A stretch of 64,000 nt of DNA from DUOX01 sp050944015 (GTDB lineage: Bacteria > Bacillota > Clostridia > Oscillospirales > Oscillospiraceae), in assembly GCA_050944015.1 (NCBI GenBank), contig JBMNQG010000002.1, positions 19,845-83,844 of the forward strand, given 5' to 3'. Position 1 is the first letter of the stretch. Each line of letters begins with the position of its first letter. Shown here in pieces: positions 25,116 to 32,952 of this stretch. A program made the position numbers and the translations under genes. The notes beneath the pieces are model-generated. The model saw only the letters and a program-made list of their open reading frames with translations, did not search any database and was not told where the DNA came from.

Positions 25116-25514
25116 CTATCGTCTTTTAGCTCCCTTGCTTGCACCGCTTTTGCTCTTTTTTGATCGACCCGTCGAGGCCAGAAGCACCAGCAAAAGAAAC
25201 AATATTCCCGCCGACATACCTAATTGCAATACCGTCGCAAGGAATCCATAGGGTATGTTATGGCTTTTCAGCACATTGAAAACCAGCATTCCAAGCACAA
25301 TCACGGATGCGATGACGAGAAATAATATATAGTTTTTATCTTCGGCGCCATTTTCAAACGCATAGTAATAGAGGGACGAGCTGATAAGCAGAATTGCCGT
25401 TCCGGGCCACAGACTGTAACCAAACCATTTTTGATATGAACGATTGAAAAAATATCCTACGGCGATAAATCCGACGGAAACTGCAAGCACAATGATGAAA
25501 TACTTTATGTCCAT
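25116..25514 (-). CDS. Small membrane protein, unknown function
   Basis: 132 aa from ATG 25514 (AGAGGT nine bases before; the ATG at 25553 lies inside the upstream gene). Four hydrophobic segments: YFIIVLAVSVGFIAVGYFF, WPGTAILLISSSLYYYAF, ILFLVIASVIVLGMLVF and a last one around residues 90-115, then a Lys/Ser-rich cytoplasmic tail. No family recognised. It starts 13 bp after the end of the metallo-hydrolase gene and likely belongs to the same three-gene unit with a PD-(D/E)XK-like protein. Confidence 0.65.
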   Translation of the reverse strand: MDIKYFIIVLAVSVGFIAVGYFFNRSYQKWFGYSLWPGTAILLISSSLYYYAFENGAEDKNYILFLVIASVIVLGMLVFNVLKSHNIPYGFLATVLQLGMSAGILFLLLVLLASTGRSKKSKSGASKGAKRR

Positions 25515-25527
25515 AATAGCCGAACCT

Positions 25528-26655
25528 CTACAAAATAATTTCTGCCTGGCCAAAACGTCCTTTGAACCAAGCGGCGTTTTCGGTGTGGATTGGATAGATT
25601 ACATCAGGGTTTGTTGCGGACACAACCTCACAAACGGTTTCCGCGTCCGCATGGCCGCTGGTATGCAGATAGGTATAGTTTAAGCTGTCGAGAAACCGGA
25701 CTGTACTCGCGCTTCTATTCTTGCCCTCGACATAGCCCTTCCACATGGAATACAGAATCAGCCTTTCCGCTTCCGGATATTTTTCAATGATTTTTCTGTG
25801 GTCGTCCCGGCTCCGCACAAGCATACAGAAGCCGCGCTTAAAGAACCTCTCCTCAATATTTTCACCATAAGTAACGATCTTCTGAAAATCATATAAACTT
25901 GACTTCTGCCCGGCATTTTCTTTGACAATATTCAACACCGTCTTCTGATATTCGTCGCACAAAAAGTATCTTCCAAATGGATTGGTATGATAAAACGCAG
26001 CGATACGGTCAATATTGGTGGAAGAGCACAGCACAAATACGTACTTTTTCTCTTTCATCAATGCGGCGGCTTGAAGCTGCAGCTCACGTTCCGTCATAGG
26101 CTCTCCGCCGTCGCGGGAAAGGGTCGTGCCTTCGACAATCAGCGCATCAACCTTGCCGACATATTTTTGAAGCGTCGGCAGAAGCCCCTTGCCCCTGAAA
26201 CCATGTCCTCTGAAATCGCCCGTATGCAAAGCAGTTTTACCGTTTGCTTTGATCAAAAACATATAAGCGTCAAAAGCCGAGTGATCCACTAGCAGAGGCG
26301 TTACCTCAATATCTCCGACTTTGATTGGCTGCATAAGGGTATAAGTGTGAAAGCGCTCCACCTTGGACAAGTTTTCTTTGTCGGTTCGAGCCGTGAAGGC
26401 GGCAAGGATTTGTTTGGCCACTTCACCGAGATAAATCGGGATATCTACCGGAATATGCGTATACAAACCCATATGGTCACCGTGATAATGGGTCAGGAAA
26501 ACAGCGTCGCAGTCTCTCAGAATCTCGCCTTCGTTGATCGGCGTTTGCGGAACAAGTTCCTCACCAAAATCAATCAGTATCTTTGTCGTGTCACTCGAGA
26601 TTTCCGCGATGCATCCGCCGATTTGGTTTTGACCTCGGTGAATTTTAATGTTCAC
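25528..26655 (-). CDS. MBL-fold metallo-hydrolase (beta-CASP/RNase J-like)
   Basis: 375 aa from GTG 26655. Metal ligands are in FLTHYHGDHMGLY (HxHxDH), VDHSAFDAYMFLI and TALHTGDFRGHGF, and a late HTSGHAD stretch, with the final histidine near YPIHTENA. The order matches beta-CASP nucleases, although the protein is shorter than RNase J. It probably cuts RNA or DNA. The start overlaps the stop of the upstream PD-(D/E)XK-like gene by 4 nt, so the two nuclease-like proteins are translationally coupled. The pair suggests a small defence or DNA-processing unit; function is inferred. Confidence 0.8.
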   Translation of the reverse strand: MNIKIHRGQNQIGGCIAEISSDTTKILIDFGEELVPQTPINEGEILRDCDAVFLTHYHGDHMGLYTHIPVDIPIYLGEVAKQILAAFTARTDKENLSKVERFHTYTLMQPIKVGDIEVTPLLVDHSAFDAYMFLIKANGKTALHTGDFRGHGFRGKGLLPTLQKYVGKVDALIVEGTTLSRDGGEPMTERELQLQAAALMKEKKYVFVLCSSTNIDRIAAFYHTNPFGRYFLCDEYQKTVLNIVKENAGQKSSLYDFQKIVTYGENIEERFFKRGFCMLVRSRDDHRKIIEKYPEAERLILYSMWKGYVEGKNRSASTVRFLDSLNYTYLHTSGHADAETVCEVVSATNPDVIYPIHTENAAWFKGRFGQAEIIL

Positions 26656-27638
26656 GACTCACCCCATACAGTCAGCCCCGTGTCGGTCGTATAGGCCATA
26701 GTGCGCAGCTCCTGCAAAAAATCGGGGCCCTTTTCTTGCCTGCAAAAATCAAGTATTTCACAAAACTTCTCATATGCGCTGCTGCTTTGATTCGGCTCGG
26801 CCACAATGAGAATCGGAATGATTTTCCTCGACAGTTCAGGCATCTTCCAATCGGAATTGATTAATCCGATTTTTCTCTTTTGGTCAAACATATCGGTTAC
26901 GGCCCGTTGAAAAACCCCCCACGGCAGCATATTGAAGATTTGAAGGTACAGGCCGATTTGCAGCGGACTCAGGTAAATCCCCGAGGTGTTCGTCCCGTGC
27001 TTCAGCTCCATCAGTAGGATGTCTCCATTTTTGTCTACCGCGAGAAAGTCAAGCTCGTTGCCGATAGATTTTTTAACGAGATCCCGGCCATATCTCTCTG
27101 GATTTCTCTTGGAGATTTTTTTCTGCAATTCCTTATACTCACCGTGCAGCGGCCCAAACAGGCGCGCCTTTTCCTCCTCATCCTTATACCCGACCACGGC
27201 TTCTTTGTCCAGAATAATAAAGTCTGAATCGGCTCTGCTATAAAGCCCAAACATCCTCGAAAGTTCGTTTTGATAGTACCCCTCTTTTTTATTGCCATAA
27301 TATCTGTCTGCGGTACCCTTAGCCGCAAGGCTTTTTCTAATAGCCTCAATTTCCGCTTCGGTTATGTCTGAAAGTGTTTTCCTTCCGGCAAGAGAGGGTG
27401 AGATACTTTTATATGCATCCGCAGTTTTAAGATTGACCGTATCCGCCGCAGAGGTTGGTATAATCGTTACGATCTTTGTCAGTCCGCGATAGACGTGAAG
27501 GTATTCTTCTTGTTTGTTTTTTCCAATCAGCAGATCGAGGTCGTCATGAGCTTTCACATAATCGACAAGCCAGCGCAGCGGCCCGCCCACCATTATCTTT
27601 TGCTCAAAATGAGCTGCGATAACGCGTTTATAATACAT
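26652..27638 (-). CDS. PD-(D/E)XK nuclease-like protein
   Basis: 328 aa from ATG 27638 with GGGGAGG upstream; the ATG at 27758 would place the coding region across the promoter and is rejected. A nuclease-like core reads ELDFLAVDKNGDILLMELKH, fitting D-(x)n-ExK, followed by a helix (LSPLQIGLYLQIFNML). The N-terminal half is unassigned. It heads a coupled unit with an MBL hydrolase and a small membrane protein and has a strong promoter with an overlapping palindrome. Resemblance to NucS- or DUF-type nucleases is by motif only. Confidence 0.62.
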   Translation of the reverse strand: MYYKRVIAAHFEQKIMVGGPLRWLVDYVKAHDDLDLLIGKNKQEEYLHVYRGLTKIVTIIPTSAADTVNLKTADAYKSISPSLAGRKTLSDITEAEIEAIRKSLAAKGTADRYYGNKKEGYYQNELSRMFGLYSRADSDFIILDKEAVVGYKDEEEKARLFGPLHGEYKELQKKISKRNPERYGRDLVKKSIGNELDFLAVDKNGDILLMELKHGTNTSGIYLSPLQIGLYLQIFNMLPWGVFQRAVTDMFDQKRKIGLINSDWKMPELSRKIIPILIVAEPNQSSSAYEKFCEILDFCRQEKGPDFLQELRTMAYTTDTGLTVWGES

Positions 27639-27674
27639 GCCCGGTTCCTCCCCATAAACAAAATTTCTGTCGCT

Positions 27675-27719
27675 TAATCTGATAACCAGATTATAGCAAA
27701 AAATCAAAGAAAGCGTCAA
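27675..27719 (-). promoter_or_regulatory. Promoter with palindromic operator for the 27.6-25.1 kb unit
   Basis: On the minus strand TTGACG, 18 bp, TATAAT (27719 to 27690) lies about 50 bp before the ATG. TAATCTG-GTTAT-CAGATTA (27675-27693) overlaps the -10 box and start site, as a repressor operator would. Confidence 0.7.
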
Positions 27720-27800
27720 TGATTTGCAAAACAGCCCCTTTACCAATGGAAAGCTCAAAGCCCGGATTTCCGAGCTGGCTGAGCTTAAATAAGGATAACA

Positions 27801-27846
27801 AAAAAGAAGGCCGAACGGCTGCCCATGTGGACAGCCGTCCGGCCTT
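27801..27846 (-). terminator. Integrase terminator
   Basis: Minus strand: GGCCGGACGGCTG pairs with CAGCCGTTCGGCC, followed by TTCTTTTTT, just after the integrase stop. Confidence 0.85.
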
Positions 27847-27855
27847 TTCAGCGTC

Positions 27856-29055
27856 TTATTCCACCTGTTCGAACGGTATAATCTTGCACTCGCTCTCCTC
27901 CGGCATGGCAGCGTCCATAAACCCGCCCATCTTGTCGGCCGCCTCCTGCTGCATTTTTGTTGTGATGTGGGTGTAGGTATCCAGCGTGAAGCCGGCGCTG
28001 TAATGCCCCAGCATGCTGGAGACTGTTTTCACGTCCACGCCGTTTTGGAGGGCCAGTGTTGCAAAGGTATGGCGGAGATCATGGAACCTCACTCCCTCGT
28101 CGATGCCCGCCTTCTTCAGCAAAGTTTTGTGGATGCGCCCGGCGGAGTCGGGGCTGAACATCCCACCCGTCCGGGGCGACGGGAACAGGTAGGGGCTATC
28201 TGGGTGCTTCTCATGCTCCGCGACGAGCAGATCCACAGCCTGTTGGGGAATCACCACCGTGCGGATGGAGTTCGGCGTCTTGGGCGTCGATACCACCAGT
28301 TCGCCATTTAAGCGTCCGAGCTGCTTGGATACGGAGATCGTCCGCTGCTCCACATTCAGGTCTGTCCACAAAAGCGCCAGCAGTTCGCCCCGGCGCAGGC
28401 CGCTCGTCAGCTCAAGGTAGAACATCGGCAGCACGCCGCACTCGCCGGCCTGCCTGAGATATTCGCCCACCTTCTCGGGCGGGATAATCTTCATCTCCTT
28501 CTTATCCAGCTTGGGGATACGGCAGTTGTCGCAGGGGTTGTGGTTAATGAGCCGCTCCTTGACCGCCTGCTGGAGACAGCCCCGCAGTACCATATGCAGC
28601 GCCCGTACGAAGCGGATGGAGAGCGACAGGTCGGTGGTCTTCTCGCTGCGCTTGACCCGTCCGCCTGACTTGGTATCGTTGTAGAGCTTCTGGATGTGGA
28701 TGGCCCCCAGTTGCTTGAGTTTGATTCTGCCAATGGCCGGAATGATATGATTTTCGATGATGTTTGTATAGTTGCCCACCGTGCTCGGCCGAATGTTGGG
28801 CTTGCTGTAGAGCTCAAACCACAGCCGCATCCACTCGGCGACGGTGTAGTCGCCCTTGTGGTTGATGGCCGGGCCGCGGTTTTCACGGATGGCGGTTTTG
28901 AGCTTTTCCTTGACCTCGGCCTGGCTTTTGCCGAACACGCTTTTGCTGATGGACTTGCCGGTAGAGTAGTCCACGCCCACGGTGTAGCGGGCCTCCCAGC
29001 GGCCATCGGCGCGCTTTCGGATGCTGCCCTCGCCGTTTGCCCGTCGTTTTCCCAT
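27856..29055 (-). CDS. int: Tyrosine recombinase/integrase
   Basis: 399 aa. N-terminal arm-binding AP2-like domain (GEGSIRKRADGRWEARYTVG), core-binding SAM-like domain (residues ~65-165) and a complete catalytic domain: ELTSGLRRGELLALLW (first Arg), HDLRHTFATLALQNG (His-x-x-Arg), MLGHYSAGFTLDTYTH (His and the nucleophile Tyr). It resembles Tn916-type integrases. The excisionase gene lies 56 bp upstream in the usual order. It may drive the outer tRNA-Pro site or an inner module; the right-end recombinases are the competitors. Confidence 0.93.
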   Translation of the reverse strand: MGKRRANGEGSIRKRADGRWEARYTVGVDYSTGKSISKSVFGKSQAEVKEKLKTAIRENRGPAINHKGDYTVAEWMRLWFELYSKPNIRPSTVGNYTNIIENHIIPAIGRIKLKQLGAIHIQKLYNDTKSGGRVKRSEKTTDLSLSIRFVRALHMVLRGCLQQAVKERLINHNPCDNCRIPKLDKKEMKIIPPEKVGEYLRQAGECGVLPMFYLELTSGLRRGELLALLWTDLNVEQRTISVSKQLGRLNGELVVSTPKTPNSIRTVVIPQQAVDLLVAEHEKHPDSPYLFPSPRTGGMFSPDSAGRIHKTLLKKAGIDEGVRFHDLRHTFATLALQNGVDVKTVSSMLGHYSAGFTLDTYTHITTKMQQEAADKMGGFMDAAMPEESECKIIPFEQVE

Positions 29056-29111
29056 TTATTATCACCTCTTTCGCAACACGAATATATACCACATTTTTGA
29101 GACAATAGCTA

Positions 29112-29330
29112 TCAAAATCTTTCAGGTTTTTCAGCGCTTTGCGCCTCCAGCCACTGGATGAATTTTTCCTTCGGCACGAGGATTCGCGAGCCGATGGTGA
29201 AGGATGGGAAGCTCTCCCGCCGCGCCAACTCGTACGCGCCCGAAAGCGCGATGCCAAGTGCTCCGGCGATGTTCGGCACCGACAGCACCAGCGGCAGTTC
29301 CTCGTAAGAGGTATAGGTGGATTTTTTCAT
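29112..29330 (-). CDS. xis: Excisionase-like helix-turn-helix protein
   Basis: 72 aa from ATG 29330 (AAAGGACAAAT upstream; the ATG at 29435 lies in a dispersed repeat and is rejected). LSVPNIAGALGIALSGAYEL followed by FPSFTIGSRILVPKEKFIQW is the MerR/excisionase-type winged helix of Firmicute elements. It bends DNA at the att sites to favour excision and sits just before int. Confidence 0.85.
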   Translation of the reverse strand: MKKSTYTSYEELPLVLSVPNIAGALGIALSGAYELARRESFPSFTIGSRILVPKEKFIQWLEAQSAEKPERF

Positions 29331-29360
29331 ATTTGTCCTTTCCGTCTGCCACTCGGCAGG

Positions 29361-29425
29361 CCTTATATTTGATGTCCTGCGTCTTGATGATTTATTTCCC
29401 CACCATCTGCTGGAGTAAGGTGCCC
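29361..29425 (+). repeat. Dispersed element repeat, copy A
   Basis: TTTGATGTCCTGCGTCTTGA followed by TGATTTATTTCCCCACCATC and TGCTGGAGTAAGGTGCCCC. Close copies lie at about 32380-32430, 43701-43790 and 61517-61600, all in plus-strand sense. No transposase is linked. Confidence 0.75.
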
Positions 29426-29443
29426 CAGCAGACAATGAGCGGC

Positions 29444-31387
29444 TTAATAGCCCATGAACGAAATGCCCTGCTCCTGCGTGGGCTCGTCCTTCTGGCCAAG
29501 GGCCTGCTTTTTCTCGCGGCGTTTCATACGGCGCTTCTTATCAATACTCATCCCAACCGGGCTTTTCCTCGGGAGCGAGTTGTCCCGGAAGATGTTGCCC
29601 ATATGGTGCAGCAGACGGCTCACCGCCAGCATCAGCGGCGGCGAGCGGAAGTCGTTCAGCCTGTCCAGAAAGAATTGGGCATAGTCGTTGCCCTGGTCGG
29701 CCGAGCGCGTTAGCCAGTACCGCGCCTGCTCTCTGTCCTGCCGGACTTCCTTGCCCATGAGATACAGCTTGCCCAGCATATATTGGGCGTACTGGTTTCC
29801 CATTTCAGCGGAACGTCGCATAAAGTCCAGCGCCTTCGGCACGTCTTTCGCTGTGATCTCGCCGCGCAGATACTCCTTGCCGAGCCTGTACCCGGCGTAG
29901 TGGCTGCCGTTTTGAAAGGCCGTCTCCAGCCAGCGCAGACCGGCAGCCGGGTCGCGTATCTCGGTGTCATCCGAAAGGTACAGCTTGCCGAGCGCGTACT
30001 GTGAGACGGTAAGGCCACTCTGCGCCGCCTGCGCGAACCAGTACCGCGCGTTTACCCAGTCGGTAACAAGCAGTCCGCCGTCGCGGTAAAGCTTGCCAAG
30101 AAGATGCTGGGCGTAGCAATTGCCCGCTTCGGCCAGCTTTGCCATTTCGGACACGGCATAGTCCCGTTCCTCCAGCGACGCACTTTCGTCAAGGATGATT
30201 TCCTTCATACGACAGTAGTAGCCGGCGGCAAGGGCTTCACCCGCAGGCTCTATGTCCGGCTCCGCGTCCTCGAAGGTGATCTCGCCCAGCCGGACGCGCT
30301 CGGCCTCTTTAATGGCGGCGTTTTTGATGGCCCGGAACTCCTTCTGCTGTGACAGCTTCAGCCGCTTCGGCGCTTCGCCGGTGTAGTAGCCCTGCACCTG
30401 TCCCTGGAGCGTCAGCCACTTTTCGTAGCAGTCGGCCACCACCGGCAGACGTTCCATTTGATCGACGATGCTGTCCACCAGAGCCTTCATGGGTTTCGGC
30501 AGATAGCCGTACTGCTTTTTGCCGCCGACTGTTCCCAGCTTCTGCGCCAGTTCTGAAATAAGCTGTTCCGCCTCCGGGTGGTCGCAGATACCCTGCCGCA
30601 TCCGCTCGGCCAGCTCCAGCAAGGCCTGCCGCGCCTCGCGCGCCAGCTCGTCGCGGGAGGCGCTTTTCTGCTCGTAGAGATGCAGCATCTCCTGCTTGAA
30701 GATGTCGTTGGTCAGCTTGGAGCGCATGGCCCGAATGCCGTCCTGATTCAGATATCCCTGTTTCGGGTCGGATGACCACGCCATCATGTGGACGTGGGGA
30801 TGCTCGCCCTCGTCGTGGAAAGCGGCGTGCCAGCGGAAGTTCTCCGGTAGAATGTGCATGGCCGCCGCGATCTCATTGCGGTGCGCGCGGAGCAGATTGC
30901 GCCACGCCCCAGCGCTGTCGTAGCCAAGCCTTGCCGCGTCCTCGCGGCGCAAGGAAATAATATGCGTCCACACGTTTCCGGTGTACACGTCCAGCTCCGC
31001 CATGGCTTTGTCAAGATCGACGGTATCACTGTCGCCGAACAGTCCATGAGAGCCCAGCCGTTCCGCGCGCGGACGGGTCGCGATATATTTCATATACACA
31101 TCCGAGCGGCTGGCCGCGTCCCAGTTAAGCTCCAGCGCGGCTGTGATGAACGCTGAGGCGTGCGCCTTCGTCGGCGCGGCGCTCCAGTCCTCGTACTCGA
31201 ACAGCTCTTTCGTGTCGGGGAAGTCCCGCAGCAGTTTTGCAATGAGCTGTTCCTGGCGCTTCGTCGCCGGGCGGGCGTCCGCGACGATTTGCACGTTCTC
31301 GCGGGTGGCGATGTACCGCATGTACCCGCTAACCGTGCCACTGCCGCCGCACTTGAGATAAGGACTTTTGAGGATGAGCTTCGCCAT
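29444..31387 (-). CDS. MobP-type relaxase with Sel1-like repeats
   Basis: 647 aa. The N-terminal relaxase domain begins MAKLILKSPYLKCGGSGTVSGYM and carries the metal triad in FHDEGEHPHVHMMAWS near residues 205-220. The second half (about residues 395-590) has at least four Sel1/TPR-like repeats such as YAQHLLGKLYRDGG, SQYALGKLYLSDD, GYRLGKEYLRGE and YAQYMLGKLYLMGK, followed by a basic tail. It should nick oriT and lead the strand into a recipient using a helper's mating pore. It overlaps the accessory gene upstream by one base (TGATG). The repeat fusion is typical of the MobP3-like relaxases of gut Firmicutes. Confidence 0.87.
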   Translation of the reverse strand: MAKLILKSPYLKCGGSGTVSGYMRYIATRENVQIVADARPATKRQEQLIAKLLRDFPDTKELFEYEDWSAAPTKAHASAFITAALELNWDAASRSDVYMKYIATRPRAERLGSHGLFGDSDTVDLDKAMAELDVYTGNVWTHIISLRREDAARLGYDSAGAWRNLLRAHRNEIAAAMHILPENFRWHAAFHDEGEHPHVHMMAWSSDPKQGYLNQDGIRAMRSKLTNDIFKQEMLHLYEQKSASRDELAREARQALLELAERMRQGICDHPEAEQLISELAQKLGTVGGKKQYGYLPKPMKALVDSIVDQMERLPVVADCYEKWLTLQGQVQGYYTGEAPKRLKLSQQKEFRAIKNAAIKEAERVRLGEITFEDAEPDIEPAGEALAAGYYCRMKEIILDESASLEERDYAVSEMAKLAEAGNCYAQHLLGKLYRDGGLLVTDWVNARYWFAQAAQSGLTVSQYALGKLYLSDDTEIRDPAAGLRWLETAFQNGSHYAGYRLGKEYLRGEITAKDVPKALDFMRRSAEMGNQYAQYMLGKLYLMGKEVRQDREQARYWLTRSADQGNDYAQFFLDRLNDFRSPPLMLAVSRLLHHMGNIFRDNSLPRKSPVGMSIDKKRRMKRREKKQALGQKDEPTQEQGISFMGY

Positions 31388-31788
31388 CAGTCCTCACCCG
31401 CGTTTCGCGCGATGCTCTCGAAGGACAGCCGGCCGTTGGTCTGTTTGACGTTCGCGATGCTGCGTCCGCGCTGGCGGCGCATATATTCCTCGTCCAACTC
31501 GAAGCTGCCCGCGATAATGCTCATCGCCATGTCTTGTTCCACGGTCTGCTTGAACAGCAGGCTGGCCAGTCTGTCCTCTAACATCCCAAGCCGTCCCTCG
31601 ATGACCGACTTGACCGCCGCGGGGAGGAATGCGCCGGCGTTGTTGGCGCTGAGATAGTCGAGGTAGAAATTGACCGCGTTTTCGACGAAGGCCGTGATGC
31701 TGCGGCTTCCGTCCTCGCGGTAGCGGCGCTCCAGCTCCTCTTTCTTTTCCGGTGGCAGGTAGAACGCGAATTTCACTTTTTGACTCAT
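31387..31788 (-). CDS. Relaxosome accessory protein (ribbon-helix-helix, MobC-like)
   Basis: 133 aa from ATG 31788, chosen for GGAGGTCAAA just before it; the longer reading from 31995 would overlap the upstream gene and the oriT-like hairpins. MSQKVKFAFYLPPEKKEELE and SRSITAFVENAVNFYLDYL form a ribbon-helix-helix-like N-terminus; the rest is helical. Position directly before the relaxase, with start/stop overlap, supports a role in recognising oriT. Confidence 0.75.
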   Translation of the reverse strand: MSQKVKFAFYLPPEKKEELERRYREDGSRSITAFVENAVNFYLDYLSANNAGAFLPAAVKSVIEGRLGMLEDRLASLLFKQTVEQDMAMSIIAGSFELDEEYMRRQRGRSIANVKQTNGRLSFESIARNAGED

Positions 31789-31799
31789 TTTGACCTCCA

Positions 31800-31966
31800 T
31801 TTCTGGGTTTGACCCCTGCAAATTGCCTGTAACGGCGCGGCTTTTGCGCGTCTTGACCACAAAAGCCGTCTTTCCTTCTGTTTTTGACCCCAGTTCCGCA
31901 CCCCTCAAAATGCCCGCACTGCGGGCATTTGTGGCCGGGCTGAGCGTCGCTTGCGACGCCAGTCCT
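31800..31966 (-). other. oriT-like region
   Basis: The gap before the mob genes holds two strong inverted repeats: AAATGCCCGCA-C-TGCGGGCATTT (31908-31930) and GCGTCGC-TT-GCGACGC (31944-31959), plus two TTTGACCCC motifs (about 31806 and 31884) that echo the TTTTGACCCA repeats at the left end. Inverted repeats next to relaxase genes are usual for oriT; the nick site is not identified. Confidence 0.45.
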
Positions 31967-32347
31967 TTATCCCGCTTTTTCTTTCGCGCGTTCATAGGCG
32001 GTCAAAAGGAGCGGTTTCGGCGTTCCCGGAGGAAAGATTTTCATATATTCTTCTATGCTGTCTACCAGCCCCAGCTCCCGGAACCCCATGAACTGAAAGA
32101 GATGAAATACGGCCCTGCGGTTCGCCAGCTGAAGCTCGGCGCGTCGGTTGAGGATGAATTCCTCTTGCGCCGCTGTGAGCCGTTCCGGATTTCCGCCAGC
32201 GGAAAATAGCCGGATGTCTTCTTCGGAGAGCGGTTCTCCGTAGTACTTGTCATAGGTGTGCCGGGCATAAGCGACGAGGTCGCGAACCTGTTCCGCGATC
32301 CAGCACAGATCGTTGCTTATGATGGTATCAAGAATTTTTGTAATCAT
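31967..32347 (-). CDS. Unknown protein of the mobilization/replication module
   Basis: 126 aa, no family recognised. Helical and soluble, with acidic stretches (EPLSEEDIRLF, VDSIEEYMKIF). GAAAGGAGAACC precedes the ATG and the start overlaps the stop of the HTH gene by 4 nt, so it is co-expressed with it. It ends 179 bp before the accessory protein gene, across the oriT-like region. Confidence 0.7.
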   Translation of the reverse strand: MITKILDTIISNDLCWIAEQVRDLVAYARHTYDKYYGEPLSEEDIRLFSAGGNPERLTAAQEEFILNRRAELQLANRRAVFHLFQFMGFRELGLVDSIEEYMKIFPPGTPKPLLLTAYERAKEKAG

Positions 32348-32766
32348 GCGGTTCTCCTTTCGTCCCCCGGAGAGGCTTTAAATTTGATGTCTGCGTCTGG
32401 ATGATTCATTTCCTCACCGTCTGCTGTGCCCTCCCGGTACTCCGCACGGGGCGCGGGTTTCGGGAGCGGTGGCAGCTCGAGGATATAGTAGGTGTTGTTT
32501 GTCTGGCGCGTGAGGCCGGTGCGTTCGCTACGGTAGGTGTTCACCTTGCTGATGAACCCGCGATCCTTGAGCACCTTGGTCGCCTCCCGCGCCGCGTTCT
32601 TTGAGCAGCCGCAGCAGGCGGCGATGGTTTTCATGCTGGGCCAGCACCGCTCGTTCTGCCCGGCGCGGCAGACGAGGTAGCTGTACACCGCCAGCTGAAT
32701 CGGCGTCAGGCCATAGCAGAATACCGCGTTGCTCATTTTGAAAAAGCACTCGCCCGGAATACCCAT
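32344..32766 (-). CDS. Helix-turn-helix protein, Rep-like
   Basis: 140 aa from ATG 32766 with AGGAGGCACC upstream. CYGLTPIQLAVYSYLVCRAG, CWPSMKTIAACCGCSKNAAR and EATKVLKDRGFISKV form a winged helix like the N-domain of phage and plasmid replication initiators or GntR-type regulators. The C-terminus is encoded by dispersed repeat copy B. It is transcribed away from the RNA polymerase gene across a strongly palindromic spacer that it may bind. Regulator or replication initiator cannot be decided. Confidence 0.72.
   Translation of the reverse strand: MGIPGECFFKMSNAVFCYGLTPIQLAVYSYLVCRAGQNERCWPSMKTIAACCGCSKNAAREATKVLKDRGFISKVNTYRSERTGLTRQTNNTYYILELPPLPKPAPRAEYREGTADGEEMNHPDADIKFKASPGDERRTA
32380..32430 (+). 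repeat. Dispersed element repeat, copy B
   Basis: AATTTGATGTCTGCGTCTGG followed by ATGATTCATTTCCTCACCGT and CTGCTGTGCC. It forms the C-terminal codons of the HTH gene on the other strand. Confidence 0.65.
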
Positions 32767-32831
32767 ATGGTGCCTCCTCTCTCCATTTGCTCCTTGCCGC
32801 ACATGACGGCGGTTTTGTTTTTACTCATTTG

Positions 32832-32920
32832 TAAAACCTCCTATTTTTTAATTTTGATACAGCAAAGCTCTCACAGAAAAATTGTGGGAGCAGTATTCAT
32901 GTTGCGTATCGGAGGTTTTA
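32832..32920. promoter_or_regulatory. Nested palindromes in the HTH/RNA polymerase divergent spacer
   Basis: Three nested inverted repeats: TAAAACCTCC (32832-32841) with GGAGGTTTTA (32911-32920); GATAC (32856-32860) with GTATC (32906-32910); GCTCTCACA (32867-32875) with TGTGGGAGC (32883-32891). A weak promoter, TTGCGT-16-TAAAAT, starts at about 32902. The structure could be an operator, a replication origin or a single-strand promoter. Confidence 0.55.
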
Positions 32921-32952
32921 TGGTAAAATATTCTTATCGGGGGGTGAGAGGG

